64,000 nt of DNA from Polytrichum commune (lineage: Eukaryota; Streptophyta; Polytrichopsida; Polytrichales; Polytrichaceae). How positions within the stretch are numbered: the stretch's first letter is position 1; every line of letters starts with the position of its first letter. The notes under the pieces were generated by a model, which worked only from the letters and a program-made list of their open reading frames with translations, searched no databases and had not been told where the DNA came from. The position numbers were made by a program, and so were the translations under genes. Below are positions 22,091-34,175 of this stretch, one piece after another. The stretch is from the NCBI GenBank assembly GCA_950295325.1, contig OX485804.1, positions 10,230,001 through 10,294,000 of the forward strand, given 5' to 3'.

Positions 22091-23714
22091 AGATTAGGAG
22101 ATGTGCACTTATGAAGACGAAAACATCAAGCAACAACAACAACAACTTTGAACGTTTGTATTCCTTGTTTGCCAACTACCATATTTATGTAGTTTTGCGA
22201 TCTAGTGTACGTCGTAATTGGCGGTTGGAATCATCCAAAATTCATCCATAAATCCAAAATGTATTGAAACCCTAGTTATTGCGCATTTCATATCCTACAA
22301 AAAGTGGGTGCAGAAAGAAGAGTACTCAAATAACACACATCACCTTGCCTAACTCAACTCCAAACCATAACCAAACATTTGAGTGGTGTATGATTGGGTC
22401 ACAACCATGATACTAAGAAAGGACACCCAAAAAGGCACGTGCTCCAAAATTTGTGAACCATACGAGAAACAATTATCATCATAGTTCGACAGCTCCTATA
22501 CAATCATTCAACAACTCAATGAATCCTCACTCGAACTACGAACATGACATTCATACAAACTCCCAAACATCACAAGAAAAGTGGCTGCGAGCATCACCCT
22601 TTCCAACAAACAATGAGCAGGGAGAACCGACTGCTCGTCACAGACAGATAAAACCGTTCTCAGTTTGCGAGGTTACCAGTCGGCGCTCAAGACATTGGCA
22701 AAATCACTGACCATTTTCAAGGCATCTACGGAACATTCCCAAAGTCAGTCAAAAAACACCCGAAAAGCTCACAACACGTGACCAGGTGGACTCGGAAACA
22801 AACAAACAAACCCTAGGGCTTTGGACCGATTATGCCCAAAACCCTAAACCCCGGACACTGGTTTCAAGAAATCCCACAAAGAAGCGGGTGTGGAGACAAA
22901 AGCTGTCCGTTTAACACCCACCCACCCCACCCCGATGATGAGTCGGCACTCGATCGATCGATCGATCGATCAGGGGAAGCCAAGCCAAGCCAAGCCAGGC
23001 CAGGCCAAGGCTGGCAGCAGCTTGGAGTGTGGTTGCAGTGACAAAACTGTGAGACTCTAGCCACAACCACCTGATGCCTCACTAAGTCTCAGCCTTACAT
23101 ACAACTCAAGCTTGAGGAGTCAGCAGGCTCCTTTCAGCTGCTTGCTGCCTCAGATCGGGCCAACCGTACAGTACTGGCGGTGGCGGTTTGGTCAAAAACC
23201 CCTTTTATGGTGGCCGATCAAGTGACTCGGAATGGCTTGGCTTGGCTTGCCTGGAAAGACACCGACGTGCCAGGACCCCAATGTCGCCAGTGTGTCAGCG
23301 TGTGCTCCCCTGCTCCTGCTCCTGCTACTACTACTACTATGATTCTTTATGAGTATTATTATTATACCGCAACTTTATTACTAGACTACTACTGTATCGA
23401 GTACAGAAGTATAGCAGCATTTGCCGTGTTGTGTTCAGTGGTGGTGGTGGTGGACGACCTCCTGCTGCAGGCACGCAACAGACGTAAGTTAGTAGCAGCA
23501 GCAGCAGCAGCAGCAGTTCCAGTGCAGACAGATTGGACTCCACTGGCTGGTTCTTGAGCCAATTGAGCTTCACTTACGTGGGTGGGCTGCCTGCAGCGCT
23601 GGTGTCATCAATCAGCGAGCGATGCAACATCGAACCCCGCATTCCATGGGTCGTGTGTATTTTTGACCTGTGGTGAGGGAGAGAAGAAGAAGAAGAAGAA
23701 GAAGAAACAATGAT
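22091..23714. other. Microsatellite-rich, locally GC-richer stretch
   Basis: It contains (GATC)n near 22951-22971, a ccaag/ccagg run at 22979-23010, a GCA run near 23491-23517 and a GAA run near 23684-23706. A fragment resembling the end of repeat J (cgattatgcccaaaa) lies near 22827. Open frames here are made of simple repeats and were not accepted as genes. Confidence 0.45.
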
Positions 23715-23946
23715 CGAGGAGAACCGGTGGGTTAGTTAGTTAGTTACAGATGAAGCGGTTGAGTTTGAGGAAGAACCGGGTTGAAGTTGGAGACTGCAGG
23801 AGGATTACGGATCAGTTTTAGAGTTATAGAATGTCATACCCCGATTTAATAAAGGGAAACCGGAGGATGTCAACATGCAACCGGCTGGACTTGCAAGCAC
23901 TAGGATCTCAAGCGATTAGTACATAGGCCCAAGACTCTCCCCGATC
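23715..23946 (+). repeat. Dispersed repeat J, copy at 23.7 kb
   Basis: It aligns with 28377-28611: ggagaaccggt..gttagttac, ggttgagtttgag, gactgcagga..attac, aaaccggaggatgtcaacat, ggacttgca..cactaggatc. It is a non-coding repeat of unknown class with a CCGGTT-like word recurring inside. Confidence 0.65.
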
Positions 23947-24061
23947 ACTGGGTGGTAAGAGGTGAGAGGTAGACGGGTGTTAGTTACTCCAACGTAATTG
24001 TAAGCCGCGAATGGATGCGCCCATCTTCGTTCGAGGTGAACGATGTGGGCTTTGATCCGGT

Positions 24062-24406
24062 CACTACACAAAATATGATATTTAGTGTTAGATACACTAA
24101 ATACAAACACTACACTAAATATCACTAACCCTATGAAAGTAAGTAACATTAAATGTAAACTCAAACACTAAATATCACCTATGGTAATATGTGAAAGTTA
24201 TATGCACGAATTTAGTGTTTAGTAGGAAAGAGGTGGCAACAAGGAAGGCGATTGACTGTTTCCAGGAAAGAGGTGGCAACAGGGAAGGCGGCGGCGGCGC
24301 ATTTATGTCTAACACTAATTATCAAAGAATTGAAAATTAGTGTTGAGCAAAGTAGGGTGGTAAAACACTAAATCTAATCAAACACTAAATATCATATTTT
24401 TGTAGT
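24062..24406. mobile_element. Family B (CACTA-like) MITE, copy 1
   Basis: It starts CACTACACAAAATATG and ends in the inverted form catatttttgtagt, with the inner ends gatatttagtgtt / aacactaaatatc. Internally it shares ccctatgaaa.taagtaacattaaatgtaaac with copies at 35553 and 57761. Copy 1 has an internal duplication of ggaaagaggtggcaaca.ggaaggcg. CACTA ends suggest the En/Spm superfamily. The 3-bp target duplication is not clear. Confidence 0.7.
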
Positions 24407-25100
24407 CTTGATTGAACACCTGAGGTAGATATACCATGAACCGTGTGAAAATAAGGTGATTCTCATCGAAGATACGGTCTTTAAATCAGAAGATAATGTT
24501 TTTGAGATAGAAGAGAAGGGTTCATCAAGAATGCATGTTGTTTTATATTTCTTATTCCTTGTAAAAAAAAATTCTACAATTTTTCATGGTGGAAAGTTTG
24601 TCAACCCCCCCCCCCCCACCCACCCTACTTGTTCATTAGATTCTTCTTAAACCGAACACGGTAATGCTCATTTCCACACAAAACATCACCTAAACCAATT
24701 AACTCGCGAGTACATTAAAATGTGATTGATAGTAGCCGATCGTGACTAAATTTGGCTACATTGATCGACTGTACACGCATGTCAAGTTGCCAGCCTCGCA
24801 ATTAACAGTTTCAAAAATGGCACTATCAATAATAAGGAGGAATGTTGGGTGTTTTTTACACCGGCGTGCTACATCCATTCACACTCTCCTAGTCATGTTC
24901 ACGTGAACATGGGGGGAGGGGACTTAATACTTAATTTTGGTAGGTAGACTATGGGCTAGTTAATGTTAGTAGGTACATATAGGGTGTGCATGTGGGGCAA
25001 GTTTTCTTTTGTTGAGGATAAATGTGTGTGATGGAGATTTGTAACATGGTATCGATGAGTTTGTAAATTTTTTGGATAGTGATTTTAAGGTCGTGAGGCT
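24407..25100. other. Non-coding stretch, nothing identified
   Basis: It has a 13-base C tract near 24605-24617. No exons or element ends were found. Confidence 0.3.
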
Positions 25101-25108
25101 ATTGGTGG

Positions 25109-25519
25109 CTCGGGGAGTGCACTTAAAGTTAAGACTAGGAATCACGTGAGTGTGTACTTTTGACCCCCCTATGTACGTACTAAAAAATCATCTAAAATTT
25201 GTAAAAAAAATATGAAGTTGTTAAACACAATCTAAAGTTCTTGTTGTATAAATTTCAAAAAATAATCAATTGTAAATACTTTAAATTCATTTTTGAAGCA
25301 AAAAACAATGCATTTTATTTCAAACTTCTATCATTTTTTTAATAATTTAAAAAAAAAATCATCCTGAAATTTATACCAAGTGATAGATATATATGTAATG
25401 ATTTGGCACTTAAAAAGTCTTAATTTAAAAACTATTTTAAGGCCAAGTAATGTAGGGGGTATGCCATTAAAACGCACTCACATGTATTCCTAATCTTAAC
25501 TTTAAGTGCACTCCCCGGG
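25109..25519. mobile_element. hAT-like MITE with 8-bp target duplication
   Basis: Inverted ends of about 43 bp begin CTCGGGGAGTGCACTTAAAG, matching the right end at about 40 of 43 positions. ATTGGTGG flanks both sides exactly (25101-25108 and 25520-25527). The interior is very AT-rich and non-coding. The terminus resembles that of the element at 12284. Confidence 0.88.
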
Positions 25520-25527
25520 ATTGGTGG

Positions 25528-26784
25528 TTGACATGGTGCCACAAATTCCAACTGCTATGATCATGAGTGGGAGGACTTGCCATCCTTGTTGGGTGAGTAG
25601 TGGGAGGAGTACAGCATATTTGTCGATTTACCTTGTTGTAGCTTCCAAGAGGAGTCTATCACTGCAAGATATGAACTCAAAAAGTGGGACTTTCAAGTTG
25701 GGGTTTGGTGGACATGGGGGTTTGGCTGTAGGTGTGGCTCCAAAGGATGCATAGCATATCTAGGCATAGTTGTGCGGGCACTTGTAGTGTGGGAGGTAGC
25801 AAGAGCAAGGGAGGAGCCATGATGGTATAGTGTTTTCTGGCATTGAGTTTTCACGCATTTTTGAGTGTGAGGCATCTTGTGGTAGGGTGTGCCAACACCA
25901 TGTTGGCTATTGCATGGATTGCTTTTGTTAGGTCAGCTAGTGTAGAGGTTGATTATGTGTTTAGTTGTGCAGCATGAGAGGGAGGTGTAGGGAGTTGTCA
26001 TTCTACTCGAGTGGGCACATGTTACAAAGTGGTGGGGTATGTTGTTTAAGGACATGTATCCTACGACAGTTTCCGAGATATCTACTATTCCTAAAAATTT
26101 GGGTTTGTGTGAGTTGGATGTATGTGAACCAAGGTACATCCCAAAGAAGGTTAGACCATTTTGGCTAAATATATTCATTAATGAGCCTCCCTTTTTTTTA
26201 GCATTTGATATTATGTCTGTGGCATTTGAAATGAGAACACTTTTGTATTATATTTCAACATCATTTTTGAGATTAATTGTTTTACACACAACACCTTTCA
26301 TGTTTGATGAGTTTTACGCGCGCACTTGAAAAGAATGTGGAGGTTTGAACAAAACACATTTTCATGTCGATTCCTTGAAGGCCAACCTCATTTTGGCATG
26401 CTAAAAGGAGCTCATAATATGGTTGGTCCTCAACGACTGAAATAGGTCGCTCCTCATTCAAATCCAACCCGTACCTTTGAGCATGCACCACAAGTAGAAA
26501 AACAATTATTGACGTTACATGCAAAGAAGCGACGGGTGGGAAACTCAACAAGGGACCAACTCCCGACGAAAAGTCCCATTGAGGTGGAGGATAAACTCAA
26601 AGACTACCCCCCACACCACATGGAAAGAGGATCGAAAACGAAAGCAGATAACGCACTCAAACTGCAGTTACAATAAGTCTGGCCTGTCAAACCTTTACAA
26701 GTCCACTGTATGAATTGCAATCAGTTGACCAGCCATCCAAAGAGCAACGCATTGCAGTTTGAAGGCATCGCGTTCAAATTACGC
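25528..26784. other. Non-coding stretch, nothing identified
   Basis: Several short open frames occur (for example 25506-25754 and 26039-26329), but none shows a recognisable domain or splice-compatible neighbours. Confidence 0.3.
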
Positions 26785-27267
26785 CCTGAACTCCATAATA
26801 TCAACCTCCATAATGTCACACTTTTCTAATATCCCGAAACCCTAGGGAACGGAGGTTTGTAGTTCAAATCTCGCTCCTTATTGTCACATTTCTCTCTCTT
26901 ATATCACAAAATTTGTCATTAACTAAAACCATCCAAGAAGTCAACCCACACTCTCGTATTGCGCCATGTGTCAACATGTGGAGTGTCATTTCTTCTTCTT
27001 CTTCTTCTTCTTCTTCTCATGCCACTTGTTGAATGTTGGTGCATGCGTCTGTCACATTGTCCCGGAAGGTCAAGTGGAGTGGACCACACTGGCGTAGGTT
27101 ACAGGAGAACGAATTCAAATTGTCCTCACATCTCCTTTGTGCTATTCCATAATGTCACATGCTACACTAATTCTATAGTATCACGCATCCATGTTAACAC
27201 TACAAAATTTTGTAATATCATGTGCACTTTGGTTGCCACAGGTGTGATACTACAAAGTTTAGAGTGC
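26785..27267. mobile_element. Family M element, copy 1
   Basis: It starts ctgaactccataatatc and ends caaagtttagagtg, inverted counterparts of each other. Internally it contains atcccgaaaccctaggga, a TTC microsatellite (about 26993-27017) and cacatgctacactaattct, all shared with the reverse copy at 32441-33025 and partly with 39603-39918. Confidence 0.7.
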
Positions 27268-28376
27268 ACCGTGTCATGTTTTATGTGTCAAAGGAAAGGA
27301 AAATGAGATAATTGCCATGTGGACATTCAAAGGCAAGGCCTACATCTTTGAGAATTGCAGCCACTAATAGAGCGTCCATAGTTGTGCATCATATATATAG
27401 AGATAGAGGCACATATTCCCGATCAGGACTCCATCGGCAATCTAAAGGGTACCAGTATTTCGATCAAGCCAAAGCCATTAATGTCATCACATGTGTCTTG
27501 GTTTTGGGTGCTAAAGTGAGGAGGAATGAGCAATTAAAAGGAGAGATCATGGCATACTCAATACATTGGTAATATGTTTGGGCCAACTTTTGGCTTCAAA
27601 ATTCACAGTAATTTTGATCCAAGGAACAAAATTACCAAAAAAATTGTTGTGCTCCTAATTTCTATCTTCGTACACAAGAAAAATCTACACTACCTTATAC
27701 TTCTCCAAATTTGGTGCAAAAACCCTTTAGTGATTGATTATAGGTGCCTCTACTCTAAGATGCACAGCCCTATTTGTGGCCACTTCCAACTCCACATGGG
27801 ATCGATTCAGCAATAATTTTTGTATGCTTAGCAATTGTGAATCACATAGGTTATCATGTCAAGTTCTCAAATAAAAAATCAATGTAAATTTAATTTTTCT
27901 CTCTTTGAGAGATCACATATGCGTTTGCAACTATGTTTACAAATGTCCTTCAAATAATTGCTACACAATGAGCACACGGTCCAACATCCTCATGACACAT
28001 GTCTTTTTGGTTGTCCATTCTAAACTACAAACCTTGCCATATACCACCTAAATATAGGTGTCCAACTATCTCCTAAGCACATTTGTGACCGGATCAATCC
28101 CTAGTGTTTTCACCATATGGCATGAAGACAACGTAGTTTTGACCCATCCCATTCTATAAGGACAAATCGAAGACAAATCCCAACCATATAAATGAATACA
28201 TGTATATAGCCATCCATGTCTATAGCCCTATAGCTCCAAATGAACGTGGCACTTTGACCCTACCAATCAACGTGTATCCAACCAATAGTTTTGTGCGTGC
28301 ATACAAAAGTTTATGCGATTAAGAAGAAAGTATAGTGACTACATAAGGCCCACACTGCCTTGTGCCATCCAATGGT
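27268..28376. other. Non-coding stretch, nothing identified
   Basis: AT-rich. Phrases such as ccaaccaatagttttgtgcg near 28270-28300 resemble parts of the repeat at 29700. No exons were supported. Confidence 0.3.
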
Positions 28377-28611
28377 GGGGGAGAACCGGTCAGTTAGTTA
28401 CAAATGAACCGGTTGAGTTTGAGAAATAATTGGTTGAAGTTCAAGACTGCAGGAAAATTACCGATCATTTTAGAGGAATTTAGAGAATATACCCCAATTT
28501 AATAATGGAAAACCGGAGGATGTCAACATGTAAACGGTTGGACTTGCAAACACTAGGATCACAATCGATTATGCCCAAAAATCTCCCTGATCATTGGTGC
28601 CATAAGGCCAA
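28377..28611 (+). repeat. Dispersed repeat J, copy at 28.4 kb
   Basis: It matches 23715-23946 in the same orientation with about 80% identity, beginning ggagaaccggtcagttagtt and ending near ctccctgatcattgg. Confidence 0.65.
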
Positions 28612-28884
28612 ACACGGAGGCACATAATTATCCCGATTTGTAGCCTTGTAAGGTGTGTGGGTGTTCTTTGGTTTGTGTTTCAAGTTCCCCAACTTCTACC
28701 GATTAGGTTTTACACAACAAAAGCTCGTGTTGCATTAGCAAATTTACAATGAAGCAACAACAAAAATTGAGTTGAAAAGTAGACTCCCATTAATTTAGTT
28801 ATGGTAATTAGAAGTGCATGTTTGTTGACTTCGTAACCAAATGCATAGGTTCTCGCATATAAGTTCATTATCAAGTTGGAGTCC

Positions 28885-29576
28885 CCGGGTTGTGGACTCT
28901 TCATTGGAAACCTAAATGACATGTGTGGGTCATAATGAAATTAAACCCCCTATATACGAGAAGTTAGTGGAGAGAAACAAATGTATACGTACTAACGGCA
29001 TGCTAAGAAATGGACTCTTGTATTTATACTAAGCTTTTCAATTTAATGTGATGAATGCTACATATTCAAGTATATATCTTGAATTGAATAATTCTTTATT
29101 ACATATAGAATCCATTTTCACTTTCCAAAGATAATGTTTCTCATCCACAGCAGGTGGCTCAATGATTGTATCAAAAAACAAAGATAATAGCATAATAACC
29201 TAGCCACGATCTACATGGAAAAACTAAAGGGGCCCATGAGAGCTCCAAGAGCTTCAAATTTGTAAACACCTAGAACACAAATGCAAACGCTAACAAGTAG
29301 ACACGTGATAGTCATTGATGACTATGACCATATGAAAATAATGGATGAAAATGTGAAGTGCATGAAACTAACACATTTACTATCATTTTTTCCTCTAAAC
29401 CTTAAAGCCCCCTTTTCTATGTACATCTACCTTTGTTGCATGAAATGTAATAGCCATTTTAGATGTACACACTAAAGAATAACAACGCCTCTCCCTTTTG
29501 TATGCTTTGTGCACTAATGCCTCAAATAATACCCTTCTTATACTCATGTTAGTTCGTACGCCTTATGATGCGGTAT
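28885..29576 (+). repeat. Dispersed repeat K, copy 2
   Basis: Second copy of the ~700-bp repeat described at 21090, same orientation. It differs by many point changes and small gaps, including agcttttcaatttaatgtg replacing a different sequence in copy 1. Confidence 0.7.
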
Positions 29577-29710
29577 CAAATATCCTCCTATCACCAAGTA
29601 TTTGCTTACAACAAATTCGCATATGCCTTGTGACTAGTGTGACCATGTAACACCCACATACCTTAGGTCTAGCCATAGCTAACACTTTGATCCTATTGAT
29701 CAATGTGTAT

Positions 29711-30553
29711 CCAACCAGTAGCTTTATACACACATACAAAGGTTTATGAAGTCGAGGGTTAAGATGAAGAGTGACCACATAGGGTCCACATTGTCTTATG
29801 ATGCAGTGTCGAATATCCCTCCCTTACCGGACAACAATTCCACATTTGTCTCGTGATTAATAACCCACCCAAACCTACTAGTGCGGGCCACTAGTGAACA
29901 GGTTCTATCAACACTAATTACATCTCGTGATTCTCATTAACTGTATTGAAACTAAAACTGGATTTGGGCGAACCAACCCATACACTCATTCCTTGTTGGA
30001 TGCCTAAACCTTTGCCGCCAAGAAACCACTATACAGTTTGGTTTGCCCCAGCCCTAAAACCGACCCTTGCTGGTAGGAGCCGTTAGATGGTTGCCCACGC
30101 CAGTAAGTGTGGGCATGCTATAACCCAGTGAGTGTCCAAGCTCCAACCAGTAGCTTTATACAAACACACAAAGGTTTATGAAGTTGAGGGTTAAGATGAA
30201 GAGTGACCACATAAGGTCCACATTGTCTTATGATGCGGTGTCGAATCTCCCTCTCTCACCGGACAACAATTCCACATTTGTCTCGTGATTAATAACCCAC
30301 CCAAACCTACTAGTGCGGGCCACTAGTGAATGGGTTCTATCAACACTAATTACATCTTGTGATTCTCACTAAGTGTGTTGGAACTAAAACTGGATTCGGG
30401 CGAACCAACCCATCACTCGTTCCTTGTTGGATGCCTAAACTCTTGCCGCCAAGAAACCAATGTACAGGTTGGTTCGCCCCAGCCCTAAAACTAACCCTTG
30501 CTGGTAGGAGCCGTTCGATGGTTGCCCACACCAGTTCGTGTGGGCATGCTATA
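29711..30553. repeat. 432-bp tandem duplication
   Basis: Unit 1 is 29711-30142 and unit 2 is 30143 to about 30553. Units start ccaaccagtagctttatac and end gtgtgggcatgctataac, with about 93% identity. Each unit holds an inner inverted pair (gggcgaaccaaccc / ggttggttcgcccc, better preserved in unit 2), suggesting that part of the unit came from an inverted-repeat element. Confidence 0.85.
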
Positions 30554-31006
30554 ACTTATTAGTGCGTGTTGTGGGCCAACGGTGAAACCGCCAACAGTGG
30601 CCACAGAGTTCCTTTGTTTCGTAGCTCATCAAAACCCACAGTCGACACTCCTCCCTGCCTGTCAGGCCCAATCAACGGCCGTATTGGGGTGCTGCTATTT
30701 GGAGGATTCTGGAACATGGGCTGTTCGAGGCCTGCTAATTAATTAATTGGCATTGTTTCAGACACAAATGCTTGTCGGAAAATTGTGTCCATGCAACCCA
30801 ATAAACTCAAGAAGAAGGAAGAAAATTAAAGGAACGGGCGACAACAATGACATCATCAATGCATTAAGAAGAAATGGCTTCTTCGATCTTGCCAACAACA
30901 TTATTTGTGATGTTGCTTTTGTCTTCAAGTGGGTTTAAGTCTACATGTCACCCCTAGACGGGCATCACAAAATGTAGAGGGCTCCCAAAGATTCCTATCT
31001 TCATTC
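30554..31006. other. Non-coding stretch, nothing identified
   Basis: It includes an attaattaatt run near 30737. No exon or element ends were supported. Confidence 0.3.
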
Positions 31007-31500
31007 GAAGGTGAGCACCTTGAACAAACACGAACATGGTGGATTGGATGTAATCTTGCCCCTGGGTTATTCAGTTCACTCGGATATCTCCAGTATGATT
31101 GGGTGGATTGTAAGTGGTAGGGTGCACTACGGATCAAGTTTTAGAAAGGGTTGACCATCCAAGCATTGTTTTGGTATTTGGCAACTTACAAAGCTTAAAG
31201 TTATGTTGGGCATCATTTGGGGTATGTCTACCTTCAATGGGTGGCCTAAACCTGAGGGCTCAATCCAAACCCCATGGGAATTCAAAGGTTGTCCCACCTA
31301 GGAACGGAATAGTACTCGGATGGGTGACCATCCTAGCGATTTATTTTCTAATGCACCCTACCACCTATGATCCACCCAATCATAGTGGGGATATCCAGGT
31401 GAACCGGATATTCAACCATCGATGTGAGGACCTAAGGGCTTGCCCTTGGGAAAGATAAGTATTGGCCGGCTTGTATGCACCCATTCAAGGTGTTCACCTC
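31007..31500. mobile_element. Inverted-repeat element enclosing a 5S-rRNA-like segment
   Basis: The outer arms are GAAGGTGAGCACCTTGAA (31007-31024) and its inverse at 31484-31500. The inner arms of 45 bp (31082-31126 and 31352-31396) pair at about 40 positions. Between the inner arms lies sequence related to the 3' part of plant 5S rRNA. This looks like a foldback transposon that acquired, or was built around, a 5S-derived sequence. No clear target duplication was found. Confidence 0.65.
31264..31336 (+). pseudogene. 5S rRNA-related sequence
   Basis: The block agtactcggatgggtgacc matches the conserved 5S internal control region (AGTACTAGGATGGGTGACC in plants) at all but one position. The upstream cccatgggaattc and gtcccacctagg align loosely with the 5S segment CCCATCAGAACTCC..TTGGGCGAG. 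The 5' third of 5S rRNA is not recognisable, so this is a partial, diverged copy or a 5S-derived SINE head. Confidence 0.6.
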
Positions 31501-31904
31501 TAAAAGGAGGCAACAATCGTCAAGGCCCCTCTAATTCTCATATTGCCCATTTTGGGATTTACATATAGACTTAGATCGACTAAAAAATGAAGCAACGCCA
31601 TAATTCACATCGGTGGCAACATCATAATGGTCTTTCTTTCTTTCTACCTTCACCCCATATTGGAGGGAGGGAGTCTATATGTGGCATGTTTGTTGGTATT
31701 GCTCGTGAGCACCAAACCTAGTTTATCATGGTGGTTTCAACACACAAGTGTAATATAAGCCATGGGAGCACATGTCGACATTGGAAAGACACATATATGT
31801 TGGAGAGTCCATTTACGCAATACCCAACTCAAGAAGAAACGTTTACTTCGCACTAGAAGGTGAACACCGACGGGCCCAAAGTCTTAGCATCGTGAATGAA
31901 AAGT

Positions 31905-32104
31905 CTACATGGATTCATACATGGCAAATCATAAAGAATGCTTCATGACCTACCATGATTTACATCGGGCCCACATCCAAGTGGTAAAACCTTACGCAAA
32001 TCTCGGAAAACCGTGTCAATGGTACCGCCTTTGGATGAGAATCGAGGGCCCTCACGGCGGTTACAACGCCACGGCCCTAAGCTCATGTGTGAAGTGGGCC
32101 TTTT
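31905..32104 (+). repeat. Family A-related fragment
   Basis: It contains gtctacatggattcatacatgg, then gtcaatggtaccgcctttggatgagaatcgagggccctcac, and ends in ctcatgtgtgaagtgggcc, the family A right terminus. The left terminus is missing. The middle matches a subfamily also seen at 45243 and 59139. Confidence 0.55.
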
Positions 32105-32440
32105 TCCCCAACCCCCACCCCCCCCCCCCCCAAAAAAAATAAAAATAAAAATAAAAAATCCCGGTCCCCGAAAGCCGAAACGCGGATGTACCATAAAGTG
32201 CGTGTGTGGTGTGGTTGATCATGAGCCCACTCCGAGAGATTAGCAATGCCACTGGTGTCACATGAGCTTGGGATTTCAAAGATTTGGGAACCCAGACGCA
32301 TGCGGACGAGGGGGCCGGTACCCTCTCTCCGTCGGCCCGATTGACAAAGGAAAGGGGAAGGGGGGGGAGGGGGGGGGGGAGGGGGGCACTCGGTATCGAT
32401 CGGTTCCCGGGAAACAAGGTGGAGTCGTTTGACGAAGGTA
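32105..32440. other. C/G-tract region
   Basis: It holds a 14-base C tract (about 32118-32131), an aaaaat run and a G-rich tract with two interruptions (about 32356-32386). The last part, 32387-32464, is the source-like copy of a 78-bp duplication into the adjacent family M element. Confidence 0.45.
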
Positions 32441-33025
32441 CACTCAAAACTCCGTAGTATCACACCCGTGGCAACCAAAGTGCATGTGATATAACAGAGC
32501 TTTTGTAGTGTTAGCATGAATGCGTGATGCTATAGAATCAGTGTAGCATGTGATACTATGGAATGACACAAAGGAGATGTGAAGACGATTTGGATTCGTT
32601 TTCCCATCACCTATGTTAGTGTGGTCCACTTCACTTGACCTTCCCGGACGATGGGGGGGCGGACACTCGGTATCGATTGGTTCCCGGGAAACAAGGTGGA
32701 GTCATTTGACGAAGGTACACTCGAAACTCCGTAGTATCACTTCCCGGACGATGTGGCGGACGCACGCACCAACATTCAACAAGTGGCATGAGAAGAAGAA
32801 GAAGAAGAAGAAGAAGAAGACACTCCACATGTTGACACATGGTGCAATGCGAAGGTGTGGGTTGAGTTCTTAGATGGTTTGCATTAATGACAAGTTTTGT
32901 GATATAAGGGAGAGAAAGGTGACAATAAGAAGTGAGATTTTAACTATGAACATCCGTTCCCTAGGGTTTCGGGATATTAGAGAGTGTGTGACATTATGAA
33001 GGTTGATATTACGGAGTTTAAGGTG
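32441..33025. mobile_element. Family M element, copy 2 (reverse)
   Basis: It is the reverse complement of the copy at 26785-27267, with the microsatellite appearing as GAA repeats (32791-32820). The ends are cactcaaaactccgtagtat and atattacggagtttaaggtg. It is interrupted by a 77-bp insertion (32664-32740) copying 32387-32464. Confidence 0.7.
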
Positions 33026-33194
33026 TAGAGGGAAAAAAAAGGAATCCTTTAACGCGGGGCCAAGTAGTAGACCAACTTAAGGTAGCCTAGCCTAGCCTAG
33101 CCTAGCCTAGCCAGGCCCTCGTATTGCATTGCAGGTCCACCATGTGCTTGTGAAGCCAGGCTCACTGCCGGCGAAAAGGTCCAAGGCTTGTGGT

Positions 33195-34175
33195 GTCAGC
33201 CCAACGGCAAGTGTGTGAAAGTGTGTAAGTACCGACTGATGAAACACTCCACGCTCTTGAGAGCACAAAGTCCATGGGACGCCCGCCCAACAAAAGGTGC
33301 TCAATGCTCATCACCTTCGTATATGGTAGAATGTGTATGAGTATATCATGCCACCCTATTGCCGCCACTCCACAAACGATCATGGCCGTTGGATTGGATC
33401 GGGAGATTCCCTCTTCAAGTCAACAAATCGAGGATCGTGGAGGGTTTCGAGTTTCGAGTTTTTTTAACATCGGAGTTGAGATGGATGCATAAGATATTGA
33501 AGCTCAAAGTCGAGTAGTAAGTGTACTCGCTTGAGTACAAAGTTCATGGAATGGCCAACAACGTTGCTCACCTTCGTATAAGGTGTGAGGAGTATCGTGT
33601 CGTTCTATTGTGGGTATCTCTAATTCCCCAAAGAGTTGTGGCCGTTGGATCAAATGCAAATTGTTGTTGTTGTTGTTACTATTTTAAAGTGATTTTATAT
33701 TTTTTTTTAATGGAGTTGAAATGCATAAAATAGCAAAGGTCAAAGTTCAGTGGTGATTGTACTATCTTGAGTACAAAGTTCGTGGAGTGTCCAACAAAGT
33801 TACTCACAAAAAAGTTGTTCACCTTTGTAAAAAGGTTCAAGTCTTGTGTTGCCCTATTGCGGGCACCTCCAATTCCACAAACAATTGTGGTTGTTGGATC
33901 GGATCGGGAGTTGTCTCATCAAGTCAACAATTGCAGATCATGAAGAATTTCATTGCAAGTTTTCAAAATAGTGGTTGAGATGCAAAAATAATAAAGGTCA
34001 AAGTCCAATGGTAAGTGCAAGTACCGGTCGATCTCTCTTGAGCACGAAGTCCATGGAATGACTGACGAAGTTGCACATCTTTGCAGTTAAGGTAAGTTTT
34101 GTGCCTTATCATGGGCACTTCTAACTCCACAAACAAATGTGGCCATTGGATCATATCGGTAATAGTCCACATAGG
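33195..34175. repeat. Tandem array, four units of 236-274 bp
   Basis: The word cttgag.acaaagt.catggaatg occurs at 33256, 33530, 33766 and 34037. Each unit also contains a ctcacctttgtat-type word, gccctattgcggg, a ccacaaacaa.tgtggccgttggatc-type word, and often tcaagtcaacaa. Units are well diverged (an estimated 70-80% identity). Unit 1 is preceded by a cctag pentanucleotide run (33086-33112). A partial unit recurs at about 34958-35020. Confidence 0.75.

Noticed and set aside
23180-23557. 125-codon plus-strand frame
   Set aside because: Much of it is built from CTA/TAT/GCA simple repeats, and no domain or conserved motif is visible.
26959-27306. 115-codon frame with a Leu-rich start
   Set aside because: The Leu run is the TTC/CTT microsatellite of a family M element, not a signal peptide.
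33195-34175. CRISPR-like array
   Set aside because: Units of about 250 bp with diverged sequence and no short identical repeats or spacers; this is a eukaryotic tandem repeat.
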